DNA of 64,000 bases, from NCBI RefSeq assembly GCF_021728415.1, contig NZ_JAKKDV010000005.1, forward strand, positions 186,001-250,000. The letters are read 5' to 3'. The notes beneath the pieces are model-generated. The model saw nothing but the letters and a program-made list of their open reading frames with translations. It ran no database searches and was not told where the DNA came from. Positions 25,805 through 34,759 of this stretch are shown here, in pieces. The translations under genes and the position numbers were made by a program. Position 1 is the first letter of the stretch. Each line of letters opens with the position of its first letter. Source of the DNA: Flaviramulus multivorans (lineage in GTDB: Bacteria > Bacteroidota > Bacteroidia > Flavobacteriales > Flavobacteriaceae).

Positions 25805-26877
25805 TTAGCTACTTACTAAATAAAATCGCTTACGCTTTACTCACATTATTTGGAGTAGTTACTGTTATCTTCTTTTTATTTAATGTGCTTCCGGGGGATC
25901 CTGCTAGAATGATGTTAGGTCAAAACGAAGATAGTGAGCAACTGGCACTAATTAAGCAGAAATACGGATTCGACAAACCCATAAGTACTCAATTTTTGTA
26001 TTATTTAAATGATTTGTCACCACTTTCATTTCATTCAAAAAATATAGAAGACTACACTTTTTTAAGCGAGGATAAATACAGTGCTACGAAATTGTTCACT
26101 ATAGGAAATACCAGCGCGGTTATAAAATACCCTTACCTAAGAGAATCGTTTACTAAACAAGGAAAAAAAGTAAGTCAGGTTTTAGCTGAAACATTACCAA
26201 ATACCTTTGTTCTAGCTGTTGCAGCAATAACAATAGCCATTATTATTGGTATTCTTTTAGGGATAGTTTCAGCACTTTTTAAAGACCATTGGCTCGATAA
26301 AACTATTCAAATATTTAGTACACTAGGTATGAGTGTGCCATCATTTTTTAGCGCCATCTTATTCGCATGGTTTTTTGGGTATGTGCTTCATAAGTATACC
26401 AATTTAGAAATGACAGGAAGCCTATATGAACTTGACGATTTTGGAGAAGCGATGCATATTAAATGGAAAAATTTAATATTACCAGCGGTGGTTTTGGGTA
26501 TTCGTCCGTTGGCAGTCGTTATTCAACTCATGCGAAATTCTCTGTTAGAAGTTTTTAATCAAGATTATATTAGAACTGCTATGGCGAAAGGTTTGAGTGA
26601 GTTTCAAATTATTAAAAGACACGCAGTAAAAAATGCTTTAAATCCTGTGGTTACAGCTATTTCAGGCTGGTTTGCCTCTATGTTGGCTGGAGCTGTTTTT
26701 GTTGAATATATTTTTGGATGGAATGGTTTAGGAAAGGAAATTGTTAATGCCTTAAACACCCTAGATTTGCCAGTAATAATGGGTTCTGTTTTAATTATTG
26801 CCGTATTATTTGTAATTATTAATATTTTAGTCGACATAATCTATGTCTGGTTAGATCCTAAAGTGAAACTAGAATAA
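25801..26877 (+). CDS. ABC transporter permease, DppB/OppB type, probable CTG start
   Basis: 358 residues if begun at CTG 25801. The frame encodes LISYLLNKIAYALLTLFGVVTVIFFLFNVLPGDPARMMLGQ, the exact N-terminal first span of DppB-type permeases, so the GTG at 25885 would remove a needed membrane helix. No ATG, GTG or TTG lies between 25801 and 25885, and a stop precedes at 25777. The CTG overlaps the upstream TGA as CTGA, the position where ATGA would be expected. The later part holds the permease loop HAVKNALNPVVTAISGWFASMLAGAVFVEYIFGWNGLG. The family imports peptides or nickel with an ATPase and binding protein, none of which are encoded here. Confidence 0.85.
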   Translation: MISYLLNKIAYALLTLFGVVTVIFFLFNVLPGDPARMMLGQNEDSEQLALIKQKYGFDKPISTQFLYYLNDLSPLSFHSKNIEDYTFLSEDKYSATKLFTIGNTSAVIKYPYLRESFTKQGKKVSQVLAETLPNTFVLAVAAITIAIIIGILLGIVSALFKDHWLDKTIQIFSTLGMSVPSFFSAILFAWFFGYVLHKYTNLEMTGSLYELDDFGEAMHIKWKNLILPAVVLGIRPLAVVIQLMRNSLLEVFNQDYIRTAMAKGLSEFQIIKRHAVKNALNPVVTAISGWFASMLAGAVFVEYIFGWNGLGKEIVNALNTLDLPVIMGSVLIIAVLFVIINILVDIIYVWLDPKVKLE

Positions 26878-26879
26878 AT

Positions 26880-27383
26880 ATGAAGAAAGTATATTGTATT
26901 ATTCTATTGCTAATAAGTTTTTTTAGTTGTAACACAAAAACGCCTACTGCATTTACTGAAGAAGCATTATCTGAAGTAATAACAACGCCATCAGGCGAAA
27001 CTATAACCTTAAAAAATGTACTGGAAGAATATAAAGGTAAAGTGGTATTGATTGACGTATGGGCTTCTTGGTGTCGTGATTGTCTTGTTGGTTTACCAAA
27101 AGTAAAAGCTTTACAAAATGAGTTTAAAAATGATGGCGTTGAGTTTGTTTTTTTATCGGTTGATAGAAACGTTGCTTCGTGGAAACGCAGTGTTCAGAAA
27201 TATAATATTCAAGGCAATCATTACTTTATAAACTCTGGGCAAAAAGGTCCGTTTTCAGATTTTTTAAACTCCAATTGGATACCACGTTATATGGTGATTG
27301 ATAAAGCGGGGAGCATTGAACTATTTAAAGCCAAAAATGCCGAGGATTCGAACATAGTAGAGTCTATTAAAAAATCTCTTTAA
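26880..27383 (+). CDS. TlpA-like thioredoxin-fold lipoprotein
   Basis: 167 residues. A lipoprotein signal ends at LISFFSCN (Cys about residue 18). The thioredoxin fold follows with VVLIDVWASWCRDCLVGLPKVKALQ, active-site C-R-D-C near residues 65-68, the FVFLSVDRNVASWKR strand-helix and the cis-Pro region NWIPRYMVIDKAG. Family members work in the envelope as thiol-disulfide oxidoreductases. It is two bases after the permease gene and some 145 bases before tpiA, so it likely closes the DUF1599-BT_3928-permease operon. Confidence 0.92.
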   Translation: MKKVYCIILLLISFFSCNTKTPTAFTEEALSEVITTPSGETITLKNVLEEYKGKVVLIDVWASWCRDCLVGLPKVKALQNEFKNDGVEFVFLSVDRNVASWKRSVQKYNIQGNHYFINSGQKGPFSDFLNSNWIPRYMVIDKAGSIELFKAKNAEDSNIVESIKKSL

Positions 27384-27527
27384 TACCTTTTATTTTTACG
27401 AAAAATGTTGATAATTCAACAAAATTCAATCAAATTCTCATCAATTTATCCAGACGTAACCCTTAATTTTGTAACTGCTATTAGTTGCTAATTTTCAGCA
27501 AACTATAGCCCAATTAAATTTTATAAA

Positions 27528-28277
27528 ATGAGAAAAAATATCGTAGCAGGAAACTGGAAAATGAATAACGATTTGGCACAAACACAATCGTTAATAACGG
27601 ACTTGAAAAAGCAAACAAAAACTTCTAACGCTGAGGTTATGATTGCACCACCTTTTACCAATCTTTGGCATGCGTTTGAATCGCTTAGACAAGATGATAT
27701 AGAAGTAGTAGCGCAAAACATGCATTTTGCATCTAATGGAGCATATACTGGTGAAGTAAGCGCAAGTATGTTAAAAAGTATTGGAGTACAAACCGTTATT
27801 TTAGGTCATAGTGAGCGTCGCGAATATTTTAATGAAACGGATGAATTACTAGCGAAAAAAGTAGATGCAGCTTTAGCTAAAGATATGCGTATTATTTTTT
27901 GTTTTGGAGAGGAATTAAAAGACAGAAAAAAGGGCTGGGAAGAGACCGTAGTTGGAAATCAGATTGAGAATGCTTTATTTCACTTGGAAGCATCAGCATT
28001 TCAAAATATTGTATTAGCGTATGAGCCTGTTTGGGCCATAGGAACGGGAGAAACAGCGACTCCAGAACAAGCTCAAGATATGCATGCATTCATCAGAAAA
28101 ACAATTGCTAACAAGTATGGTAACGACATAGCAGATGAAGTATCTATACTTTATGGCGGAAGTGTAAAACCAAATAACGCAGAAGAAATTTTCTCTAAAC
28201 CTGATGTAGACGGCGGTTTAATAGGAGGCGCATCATTAAATGCAAAAGATTTTTTTGCTATTGTAAATGCGTTTTAA
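27528..28277 (+). CDS. tpiA: Triosephosphate isomerase
   Basis: 249 residues; interconverts dihydroxyacetone phosphate and glyceraldehyde-3-phosphate. Visible are RKNIVAGNWKMNND (catalytic Lys/Asn), VILGHSERREYF (catalytic His near residue 96), VLAYEPVWAIGTGETATPEQAQ (catalytic Glu and the closing loop) and ILYGGSVKPNNAEE with DGGLIGGASL for phosphate binding. Full length. A TAATTTTG box at 27464-27471 suggests its own promoter, although no TTG stands at the proper distance. Two hairpins follow at 28294-28372. Confidence 0.98.
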   Translation: MRKNIVAGNWKMNNDLAQTQSLITDLKKQTKTSNAEVMIAPPFTNLWHAFESLRQDDIEVVAQNMHFASNGAYTGEVSASMLKSIGVQTVILGHSERREYFNETDELLAKKVDAALAKDMRIIFCFGEELKDRKKGWEETVVGNQIENALFHLEASAFQNIVLAYEPVWAIGTGETATPEQAQDMHAFIRKTIANKYGNDIADEVSILYGGSVKPNNAEEIFSKPDVDGGLIGGASLNAKDFFAIVNAF

Positions 28278-28293
28278 ATAAACAATTTTGCTA

Positions 28294-28372
28294 TTCCTGC
28301 TCGGACAGGAATCAATTTTAAGGGTATTCCCTGATTTTTTATAAATCAAGGAATGCCCTTACTTTTTTTTCG
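28294..28372 (+). terminator. Hairpins and terminator after tpiA
   Basis: ATTCCTG and CAGGAAT form a small hairpin at 28294-28313. A longer imperfect stem (AAGGGTATTCCCTGATTT with its near complement, about 28320-28362) is followed by a run of T. Confidence 0.75.
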
Positions 28373-28431
28373 GTAAGTGATAATACATTGCAATAAACAA
28401 ATAGTATAAATCATTAAAACTCAAAAATATC

Positions 28432-29508
28432 ATGAAAACATTACTCTTTTCTATTGCTTTTATCATAGCAATCTCAACACAATCACAAACTGTACATGTT
28501 GTGGATAATAATCAAGGTTCAGGAGCTCAATTCACGACTATACAGGCAGCTGTTGATGCTGCAACAGCAAACGATATTATTTATGTACAACCTTCGCCAA
28601 ATAGCTACGGTAATATTCTTATGACTAAACCACTAAGTATTTATGGTATAGGTCATATTCCAGAATTAAACGCTGGTCAAGTTGCTTCAATAAGTGATAT
28701 TTACTTTAGAAGCGGTAATGCTTCTGGGTCAAAGATATCGGGCTTATATATTAACAATATTTATTTGGACTTGACCACAGATAATAACCATGATGTAATA
28801 ATAACAAACAATCGGATTGCTTATATAGGTGGTAACAGCTCAACTTCAAGAGCAAACAATGCTATTATTTCTGGTAATTATATAAGAAACGCTAATTTTA
28901 ATGCAATAGATATTTATAGTTCCCAAAATTGGATAATCTCAAATAATATAATTGAGCAACCCAATACAAGTTCAACTTGGTCTACATTTAGTAGGTTCAA
29001 TGCTTCAACAATTTTTAATAATAATATCATTTGGACTCGCCAAAACGGAGATGCTAATAATTCTATTCAATTATTTAATAATTGTAGTGGTACCCAAATA
29101 AGCAATAATATCTTTTTATTTAGGGGAACCAATGTTGAAAATATGAACCTTGGCAGTAATAATGCATTAACCTTTCAAAATAATTTAACCTATAGCTATA
29201 ATTCAACCCTTGATGCATTATCTGGTACCAATATTGACAATTCAGATCCTCAATTTGTATCTTTCAACCCCAATGCGTCTTTAAACTCAACATCTAATGA
29301 TTACCAAATTCAAGCTGGTTCACCAGCAGAAAATGCGGGGACTGATGGCAATGATTTAGGTGTTTATAATGGTAATTTTCCTTTCAATTTAAGAGGGTAC
29401 CCCACAGAGTTACCATATTTAACCGATTTTGTAATTTATAACAATATTATAAGTGCTGGAACGCCATTAAATATTAATATAAAAGCGAACGCGAATATTA
29501 ATAACTAA
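28432..29508 (+). CDS. Secreted right-handed beta-helix protein
   Basis: 358 residues with a signal peptide (about 1-19, ISTQSQ). It opens with HVVDNNQGSGAQFTTIQAAVDAATANDIIYVQPSPNSYGNILMTKPLSIYGIG, the usual entry of pectate-lyase-like/NosD-type beta-helices, then runs through Asn-rich rungs such as ISGNYIRNANFNAIDIYSSQNWIISNNII. No catalytic residues of a known lyase can be recognised and there is no T9SS tail; it ends soon after an NLRGYP segment. It is 15 bases upstream of a T9SS repeat protein, so the two probably form one operon and act at the cell surface. Confidence 0.75.
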   Translation: MKTLLFSIAFIIAISTQSQTVHVVDNNQGSGAQFTTIQAAVDAATANDIIYVQPSPNSYGNILMTKPLSIYGIGHIPELNAGQVASISDIYFRSGNASGSKISGLYINNIYLDLTTDNNHDVIITNNRIAYIGGNSSTSRANNAIISGNYIRNANFNAIDIYSSQNWIISNNIIEQPNTSSTWSTFSRFNASTIFNNNIIWTRQNGDANNSIQLFNNCSGTQISNNIFLFRGTNVENMNLGSNNALTFQNNLTYSYNSTLDALSGTNIDNSDPQFVSFNPNASLNSTSNDYQIQAGSPAENAGTDGNDLGVYNGNFPFNLRGYPTELPYLTDFVIYNNIISAGTPLNINIKANANINN

Positions 29509-29523
29509 TTAAAAACTGTAATA

Positions 29524-30936
29524 ATGAAAAAGCTCAATTTTATTTTGGTTGCTTTATTTACATGTTTTGTGGTAAAAGCACAAATTACCTCAGCGGAATA
29601 TTTTATTGATACTGACCCAGGTGTTGGAAATGGTACACCCTTAAATCTTTCGGGCAATAGTATTGATCAAAATTTTAATATTCCAACATCAGGATTGGCT
29701 GATGGTGTTCACAAGCTGTACGTTAGATTGATTAATACTGATAACTCATGGAGTTTGTATGATAAGCAGGTCTTTTTTGTAAACCCAGATAAATCCAATT
29801 TGGCAAATATCGCTTCTGCGGAATATTTTATGGATACCGATCCTGGTGTTGGAAATGCCAGCCCTTTAACTGTTTCAGGGAATATTATCGACCAGAATTT
29901 AAGCATCCCAACTACTGGAATATCCAACGGTATTCATAAATTATATGTTAGGGTGATTAATGATGATGATTCTTGGAGTATTTATGACAAAAATGTGTTT
30001 TATGTTAGTCCAAGTAACTCAAATTCAGCAAATATCGCTTCCGCAGAGTATTTTATTGATACCGACCCTGGCGTTGGAAACGCAAACCCATTAACAGTTT
30101 CTGGGAATATTATCGATCAGGATTTAAACATTCCAACCACTGGAATATCCAATGGTATTCATAAATTATATGTTAGGGTAATTAATGATGATAATTCTTG
30201 GAGTATATATGACAAAAATGTGTTTTTCATAAATCCGAATAACACCAATAACGCCAGTATCGCTTCCGCGGAATATTTCATCGATACCGACCCAGGTGTT
30301 GGCAATGGAACACCATTAGTGGTTTCCGGAAATATTGTTGATGCTGATTTTAATATAGCTACAACTGGATTGTCAGAAGGTATTCACAAACTATATGTAC
30401 GCTTGTTTAATGATGAAAACACTTGGAGTTTGTATGACAAATACGTTTTTTACGTCAGTCCTAATAACTTAAATACCGCTTTAATTACTGCGGCAGAGTA
30501 TTTTTTTGATATTGACCCCGGAATTGGTAATGCTACGAGTATAGATTTAGATGATGCAGAAATTATTGATGAAGATTTAGTATTTCAAGTACCAGCAAAT
30601 TTACCTGCCGGCGATCACTTTTTATATGTGCGTATTCAAAATACTGACGGTAACTGGAGTCTATATGCCTTAGGAGAAAACATAACCCTTGGTACAAACG
30701 ATTTGGATTTAAAGTATTTTAAATATTACCCAAACCCAGTAAAGGATATTTTGTATTTAAATACTAACAACCAAACTATTTTAGATTTTAAAGTAATTGA
30801 CTTGAATGGAAGGGTGATTTTAAATGAAATTCCAGATAATTTCACAATCAATTTAAATCGATTAAACTCTGGAACTTATCTTTTTCAACTTAAAACCGAT
30901 ACGGGACATATTTCGAAAAAGTTTGTAAAAGAATGA
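29524..30936 (+). CDS. T9SS-exported protein of five 75-residue repeats
   Basis: 470 residues: signal peptide (about 1-19, VVKAQ), five tandem repeats and a C-terminal sorting domain. Each repeat begins ITSAEYFIDTDPGVGN or close to it, then has NIPTTGLSNGIHKLYVRV, DDNSWSIYDKNVFYV and an Asn-rich linker. The repeat starts at 29584, 29809, 30034, 30259 and 30484 are exactly 225 bases apart; repeats 2-4 are the closest to each other. The tail (about 395-470) begins FKYYPNPVKDILYLN and ends KKFVKE, a type A T9SS signal. Function is unknown; a beta-sandwich surface protein is likely. A histidine kinase and response regulator follow 73 bases on. Confidence 0.82.
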   Translation: MKKLNFILVALFTCFVVKAQITSAEYFIDTDPGVGNGTPLNLSGNSIDQNFNIPTSGLADGVHKLYVRLINTDNSWSLYDKQVFFVNPDKSNLANIASAEYFMDTDPGVGNASPLTVSGNIIDQNLSIPTTGISNGIHKLYVRVINDDDSWSIYDKNVFYVSPSNSNSANIASAEYFIDTDPGVGNANPLTVSGNIIDQDLNIPTTGISNGIHKLYVRVINDDNSWSIYDKNVFFINPNNTNNASIASAEYFIDTDPGVGNGTPLVVSGNIVDADFNIATTGLSEGIHKLYVRLFNDENTWSLYDKYVFYVSPNNLNTALITAAEYFFDIDPGIGNATSIDLDDAEIIDEDLVFQVPANLPAGDHFLYVRIQNTDGNWSLYALGENITLGTNDLDLKYFKYYPNPVKDILYLNTNNQTILDFKVIDLNGRVILNEIPDNFTINLNRLNSGTYLFQLKTDTGHISKKFVKE

Positions 30937-31009
30937 TAACTCTAATGGCATTTTAAAAGGAAAGAATAATTTAAAATTCCGTATTTTAAAGCATCCATTT
31001 GATATAATT

Positions 31010-32953
31010 TTGAAAAAGCAACTTACATATTTTTTTCTAGTTATAACATTTAGTTGTTTGGCTCAGAATCGTAGTGTACAACTGGATAGTTTACTTTTAT
31101 TAGCAAAAACAACTACCGATAACTCAGTAAAAGCTTCTGTTCACTCGAGGTTAGCATGGTTGTACATAAATAATGATATTACCATAGCCGAGGCGCACTT
31201 AGACTCGTCTATGGTGTTATATTCTCAGCTGAAAGATAAAAATGGTATTGCCATTTCTAATTATAAGTACGCTGTATTGAACAGGTTCTTAGGTGAATAT
31301 AAAGTTGCTCATAGGTATATTGACAAGTATTTGGATTTTGCCGAAACTTTAAAAGATACATTTAAAACTGCAAACGGTCTTTTTCAAAAAGGCGTGATTT
31401 TCAGCCTTCAAACTGATTATCAATCTAGCTTAAAACAATATCATAAAACGTTGAGCCTTTATGAAAGTTTAAAAGATTCAACAGGAATGGGCTTTACGCT
31501 TAATAGTATTGGTATTGTTTATAAAAATTTAAAAATGTATGACAAAGCCATCCAAAGCTATGAACAAGCTGTGGCCATACATACAAAGAACAACGACCTC
31601 AATAATTTAGCAAATGTATATAATGGATTGGGAAGTGTGTATTCAGAACTACAGAATTATGACAAAGCCCTTGAATATTTTCATGAGACTTTAGTTATTG
31701 ATGAAAAGATAAACAATAATTGGGGAATGGCCCAAGTATCAAAAAACATTGGTTTGATACATTTGGAAAAACAGAGCTATTCAAAAGCATTAGAGTATCT
31801 TAATAAAGCTCATAAAATTCAAGTAGCTTATGATTACACATCAGATATTGCTGAAACTTTAACCCAATTAAGTTCTGTCTATATGGAACTTGGGAACTAT
31901 AAAAAAAGTGAAGCCTTATTGAATGATGTGTTGCAACATAATATTCCTTCAAAAAAGGTTTATCAAAATTTACATTTGCAATCCTATAAACTATATGATA
32001 AAATTGGAAAACCTAAATTGGCATTGTACCATCATGAAAAGTATACGGCATACAAAGACAGTATTTTTAATGAAGAAAATTTAAAAAATGTAAATACGCT
32101 TCAAATACAATTTGAAACAGAAAAAAAGGAAAAAGAAATAGTAGAGCAGGAGTTGAAATTGAGTAAACAGGAAGATGCGTACCAAAAAAAGAAAATGCAA
32201 TATGGTATCATGACTGGGATAGCTGCAATTTTATTAATAACATCTCTTTTAACATTTTTTATTTTTAAGCAACGCCAAAAAAGAAAAACACAAGAAATTT
32301 TAACTTTAAAACGCGAACATCAAATAAAAACTTTAGAAGCTTTGATTGAAGGAGAAGAAAATGAACGATTTCGAATTGCAAAAGAACTACATGATGGTGT
32401 AAATGGCGATTTAGCAGCTATAAAATATAAACTATCTTCTTTGTTAGAAATGAATAATAAAGTAATAAAGGAAGCCATTACCATGATTGATGATTCTTGT
32501 AAACAAGTACGTGCCATTTCTCATGACTTAGTGCCACCTTCGTTAGAAAATTTTGATTTAGTTGAAGCTGCCGAAGTTTATTGTAGTAATCTTAGTGAAA
32601 CAAACCCAGAAACGGATATTGTATTTCAGCATATGGGTGATGCCGTTGACTTACCTAAAAAAGTAGAAATTAATATCTTTAGGATTATACAAGAGCTCGT
32701 TACAAACAGTTTAAAACATGCCAAAGCAACCATAGTAAATGTACAGATAAGTAATCGTAACAACCATATTCAAATTACTGTGGAAGATAATGGTATCGGG
32801 TTTAATAAAGATAACTTGAAATCACAAGGTATTGGATTAAATAATGTAAAATCGAGAGTTGAATACTTAAACGCAACCATGGATTTAATGTCAAATAATA
32901 ACGGCACATCGTATACTATAGATATTGATAAAGAGCGATTAAATGAAAATTAA
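31010..32953 (+). CDS. TPR sensor histidine kinase (NarL/DesK-type)
   Basis: 647 residues from a TTG start that begins a signal-like stretch (MKKQLTYFFLVITFSCLAQ). Residues about 20-380 are a run of TPR units (for example GIVYKNLKMYDKAIQSYEQAVAIH, GSVYSELQNYDKALEYFHETL), predicted to be periplasmic. A coiled coil and one membrane span (about 395-415, ITGIAAILLITSLLTFFIF) lead to the HisKA_3 box ERFRIAKELHDGVNGDLAAIK with the phospho-acceptor His near 460, then the ATPase with NIFRIIQELVTNSLKHAKAT and DNGIGF. It overlaps its response regulator gene by 11 bases. The signal is unknown; TPR kinases of this layout are common in flavobacteria. Confidence 0.93.
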   Translation: MKKQLTYFFLVITFSCLAQNRSVQLDSLLLLAKTTTDNSVKASVHSRLAWLYINNDITIAEAHLDSSMVLYSQLKDKNGIAISNYKYAVLNRFLGEYKVAHRYIDKYLDFAETLKDTFKTANGLFQKGVIFSLQTDYQSSLKQYHKTLSLYESLKDSTGMGFTLNSIGIVYKNLKMYDKAIQSYEQAVAIHTKNNDLNNLANVYNGLGSVYSELQNYDKALEYFHETLVIDEKINNNWGMAQVSKNIGLIHLEKQSYSKALEYLNKAHKIQVAYDYTSDIAETLTQLSSVYMELGNYKKSEALLNDVLQHNIPSKKVYQNLHLQSYKLYDKIGKPKLALYHHEKYTAYKDSIFNEENLKNVNTLQIQFETEKKEKEIVEQELKLSKQEDAYQKKKMQYGIMTGIAAILLITSLLTFFIFKQRQKRKTQEILTLKREHQIKTLEALIEGEENERFRIAKELHDGVNGDLAAIKYKLSSLLEMNNKVIKEAITMIDDSCKQVRAISHDLVPPSLENFDLVEAAEVYCSNLSETNPETDIVFQHMGDAVDLPKKVEINIFRIIQELVTNSLKHAKATIVNVQISNRNNHIQITVEDNGIGFNKDNLKSQGIGLNNVKSRVEYLNATMDLMSNNNGTSYTIDIDKERLNEN

Positions 32954-33578
32954 AGTTTCAATAACAGACGATCATGAAATGGTATTAAAGGGTATAGCCT
33001 CTATGCTTTTAAATACGCCTGAATTGGAAGTTGTAGGTATGTATAAAAATGCCCAAGAAACGCTCGAAAACATTGAAAATGACAAACCTGATATCCTCTT
33101 TTTAGACATTAATTTACCCGATATAAATGGCATTGATTTAAGTAACCAATTATTGAAAAAATTTAAGGAGTTAAAAATAATAGCGCTTACAAATTTTGAG
33201 GATATATCGTTCGTAAAGCGTATGCTTAAAAATGGTGTTCATGGTTATTTGTTGAAGAATACTGATAAGTTAGAACTCATAAAAGCTATGAAAACAGTAC
33301 TTTCTGGAGAACTGTTTTTACAAAAGAACATAAAAAATAAATTGTTAATTCAATCTACAGGGAAAATAACCGACAATGGCTTAAAACCAAATTTAACACG
33401 GAGAGAACACGATGTTTTAGTTGCCATTTCGGAAGAGTTAACAACACAGGAAATTTCAGAAAAACTCTTTATCAGTCCTAAAACCGTTGAAACACATCGG
33501 ATGAATATTATGAGCAAGTTAGGGGCAAAAAACAGTGTAGGCATCATTAAAATAGCCATAGAAAAGCAATTGCTTTAG
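32943..33578 (+). CDS. LuxR/NarL-type response regulator
   Basis: 211 residues. The receiver domain starts IKVSITDDHEMVLKGI with the acidic pair and has the phospho-acceptor Asp in DILFLDINLPDINGI near residue 54, then ALTNFED and GYLLKNT. The GerE-type helix-turn-helix is at about 150-205 (LTRREHDVLVAISEELTTQEISEKLFISPKTVETHRMNIMSKL). It overlaps the kinase gene by 11 bases and is its cognate partner. Targets are unknown; the upstream beta-helix and repeat-protein genes are the nearest candidates. Confidence 0.96.
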   Translation: MKIKVSITDDHEMVLKGIASMLLNTPELEVVGMYKNAQETLENIENDKPDILFLDINLPDINGIDLSNQLLKKFKELKIIALTNFEDISFVKRMLKNGVHGYLLKNTDKLELIKAMKTVLSGELFLQKNIKNKLLIQSTGKITDNGLKPNLTRREHDVLVAISEELTTQEISEKLFISPKTVETHRMNIMSKLGAKNSVGIIKIAIEKQLL

Positions 33579-33613
33579 TAATTAGATATATCTTTGCATT
33601 TTTAAAATTCATT

Positions 33614-34450
33614 ATGTCAGATACGATTTATATTGGGTATTATTTTAAAGTAAAACCTATACAACCCGCAGTAGAAATTCTAATTGCAGAACTTGGTTAT
33701 GCAGGTTTTGAAAGTTTTGTTGAAACTGAAGAAGGTGTTACAGCATACATTCAAAAAGAAGACTGGTATGAGAATATTCTGGATGATATTCAGATATTAA
33801 ATTCCGATGAATTTGAAATTGGTTTTACTTTTGAAGAGATAGCACAGACTAACTGGAATGAAGAATGGGAAAAAAATTTCAACCCTATTGTTGTTGATAA
33901 TGTTTGTTCTGTTCGTGCGCCCTTTCATGAAAAGCTTAATACTAAATATGATATTATAATCGAACCAAAAATGAGTTTTGGTACGGGGCATCACGAAACT
34001 ACACACATGATGATTCAGCATATTCTAAAAAATGATTTTAATAATAAATCTGTTCTCGATATGGGTTGCGGAACGGGAGTTTTAGCAATTCTTGCAGAAA
34101 TGAAAGGCGCAAAACCAATAGATGCTGTAGATTATGACAATTGGTGCTACTTAAATAGTTTAGAAAATGTTGAGCGAAATAATTGTCAGCATATTACAGT
34201 TATTGAAGGTGATTCATCTGTATTAAAGAATAAAAAGTATGACATTATAATAGCTAATATTAACCGTAATATCTTGTTACAAGATATGAAAACCTATGTA
34301 TCATGTCTTAATAAAAACGGTATGTTATTTTTAAGTGGATTTTATGATGATGACATTACATTAATTCAAGAAGAATGTGAAAAACATTTGTTAAAATTTG
34401 AAGAAAAATTAGAAAGAAACAATTGGGTTTCATTAAAATTTTTAAATTAG
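33614..34450 (+). CDS. prmA: Ribosomal protein L11 methyltransferase
   Basis: 278 residues; a SAM-dependent enzyme that methylates L11. An N-terminal substrate-recognition domain (about 1-90) precedes the methyltransferase fold with IIEPKMSFGTGHHETT, the SAM-binding SVLDMGCGTGVLAILAEMKGA near residue 148, and the IIIANINRNIL (N-I-N) segment near residue 213. Length and order match flavobacterial PrmA. It precedes clpS by 33 bases, a common pairing in this group. A TATCTTTG box at 33589-33596 lies just before the start. Confidence 0.96.
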   Translation: MSDTIYIGYYFKVKPIQPAVEILIAELGYAGFESFVETEEGVTAYIQKEDWYENILDDIQILNSDEFEIGFTFEEIAQTNWNEEWEKNFNPIVVDNVCSVRAPFHEKLNTKYDIIIEPKMSFGTGHHETTHMMIQHILKNDFNNKSVLDMGCGTGVLAILAEMKGAKPIDAVDYDNWCYLNSLENVERNNCQHITVIEGDSSVLKNKKYDIIIANINRNILLQDMKTYVSCLNKNGMLFLSGFYDDDITLIQEECEKHLLKFEEKLERNNWVSLKFLN

Positions 34451-34483
34451 TACAACGTTAATCCCCAAAAGATTACTTCAATT

Positions 34484-34759
34484 ATGAGCACAAAAGAAAA
34501 AGTATCAGAAGAATTATTACTTGAAGAAGGTGTTGTAACCCAGAACGAAATTGTTTTACACAATGACGATGTTAATACCTTCGATCATGTTATTGAAACG
34601 CTCATTTATGCTTGTGATCACACTTCTGAACAAGCAGAACAATGTGCACTTCTTGTACATTACAAAGGAAAATGTACAGTTAAAACTGGTTTATATGACG
34701 ATTTAAAACCTCGTTGCTCCATGCTTTTGGAAGCAGGTTTAAGTGCTGAAATTGTTTAA
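34484..34759 (+). CDS. clpS: ATP-dependent Clp protease adaptor ClpS
   Basis: 91 residues. ClpS delivers N-degron substrates to ClpAP/ClpCP. The conserved core reads EIVLHNDDVNTFDHVIETLIYACDHTSEQAEQCALLVHYKGKCTVKTG, with the NDD segment of the substrate pocket and the HYKGKC strand. The C-terminus is complete. It follows prmA in the same transcript, and its last 4 bases overlap the end of the convergent TSUP gene. Confidence 0.96.
   Translation: MSTKEKVSEELLLEEGVVTQNEIVLHNDDVNTFDHVIETLIYACDHTSEQAEQCALLVHYKGKCTVKTGLYDDLKPRCSMLLEAGLSAEIV

Noticed and set aside
25885-26877. GTG at 25885 as permease start
   Set aside because: It would remove the conserved first membrane helix encoded just upstream in the same open frame.
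30037-30300. CRISPR array suggested by regularly spaced repeats in 29584-30700
   Set aside because: The 225-base units are coding repeats in one frame with no short repeat-spacer pattern and no cas genes in the window.
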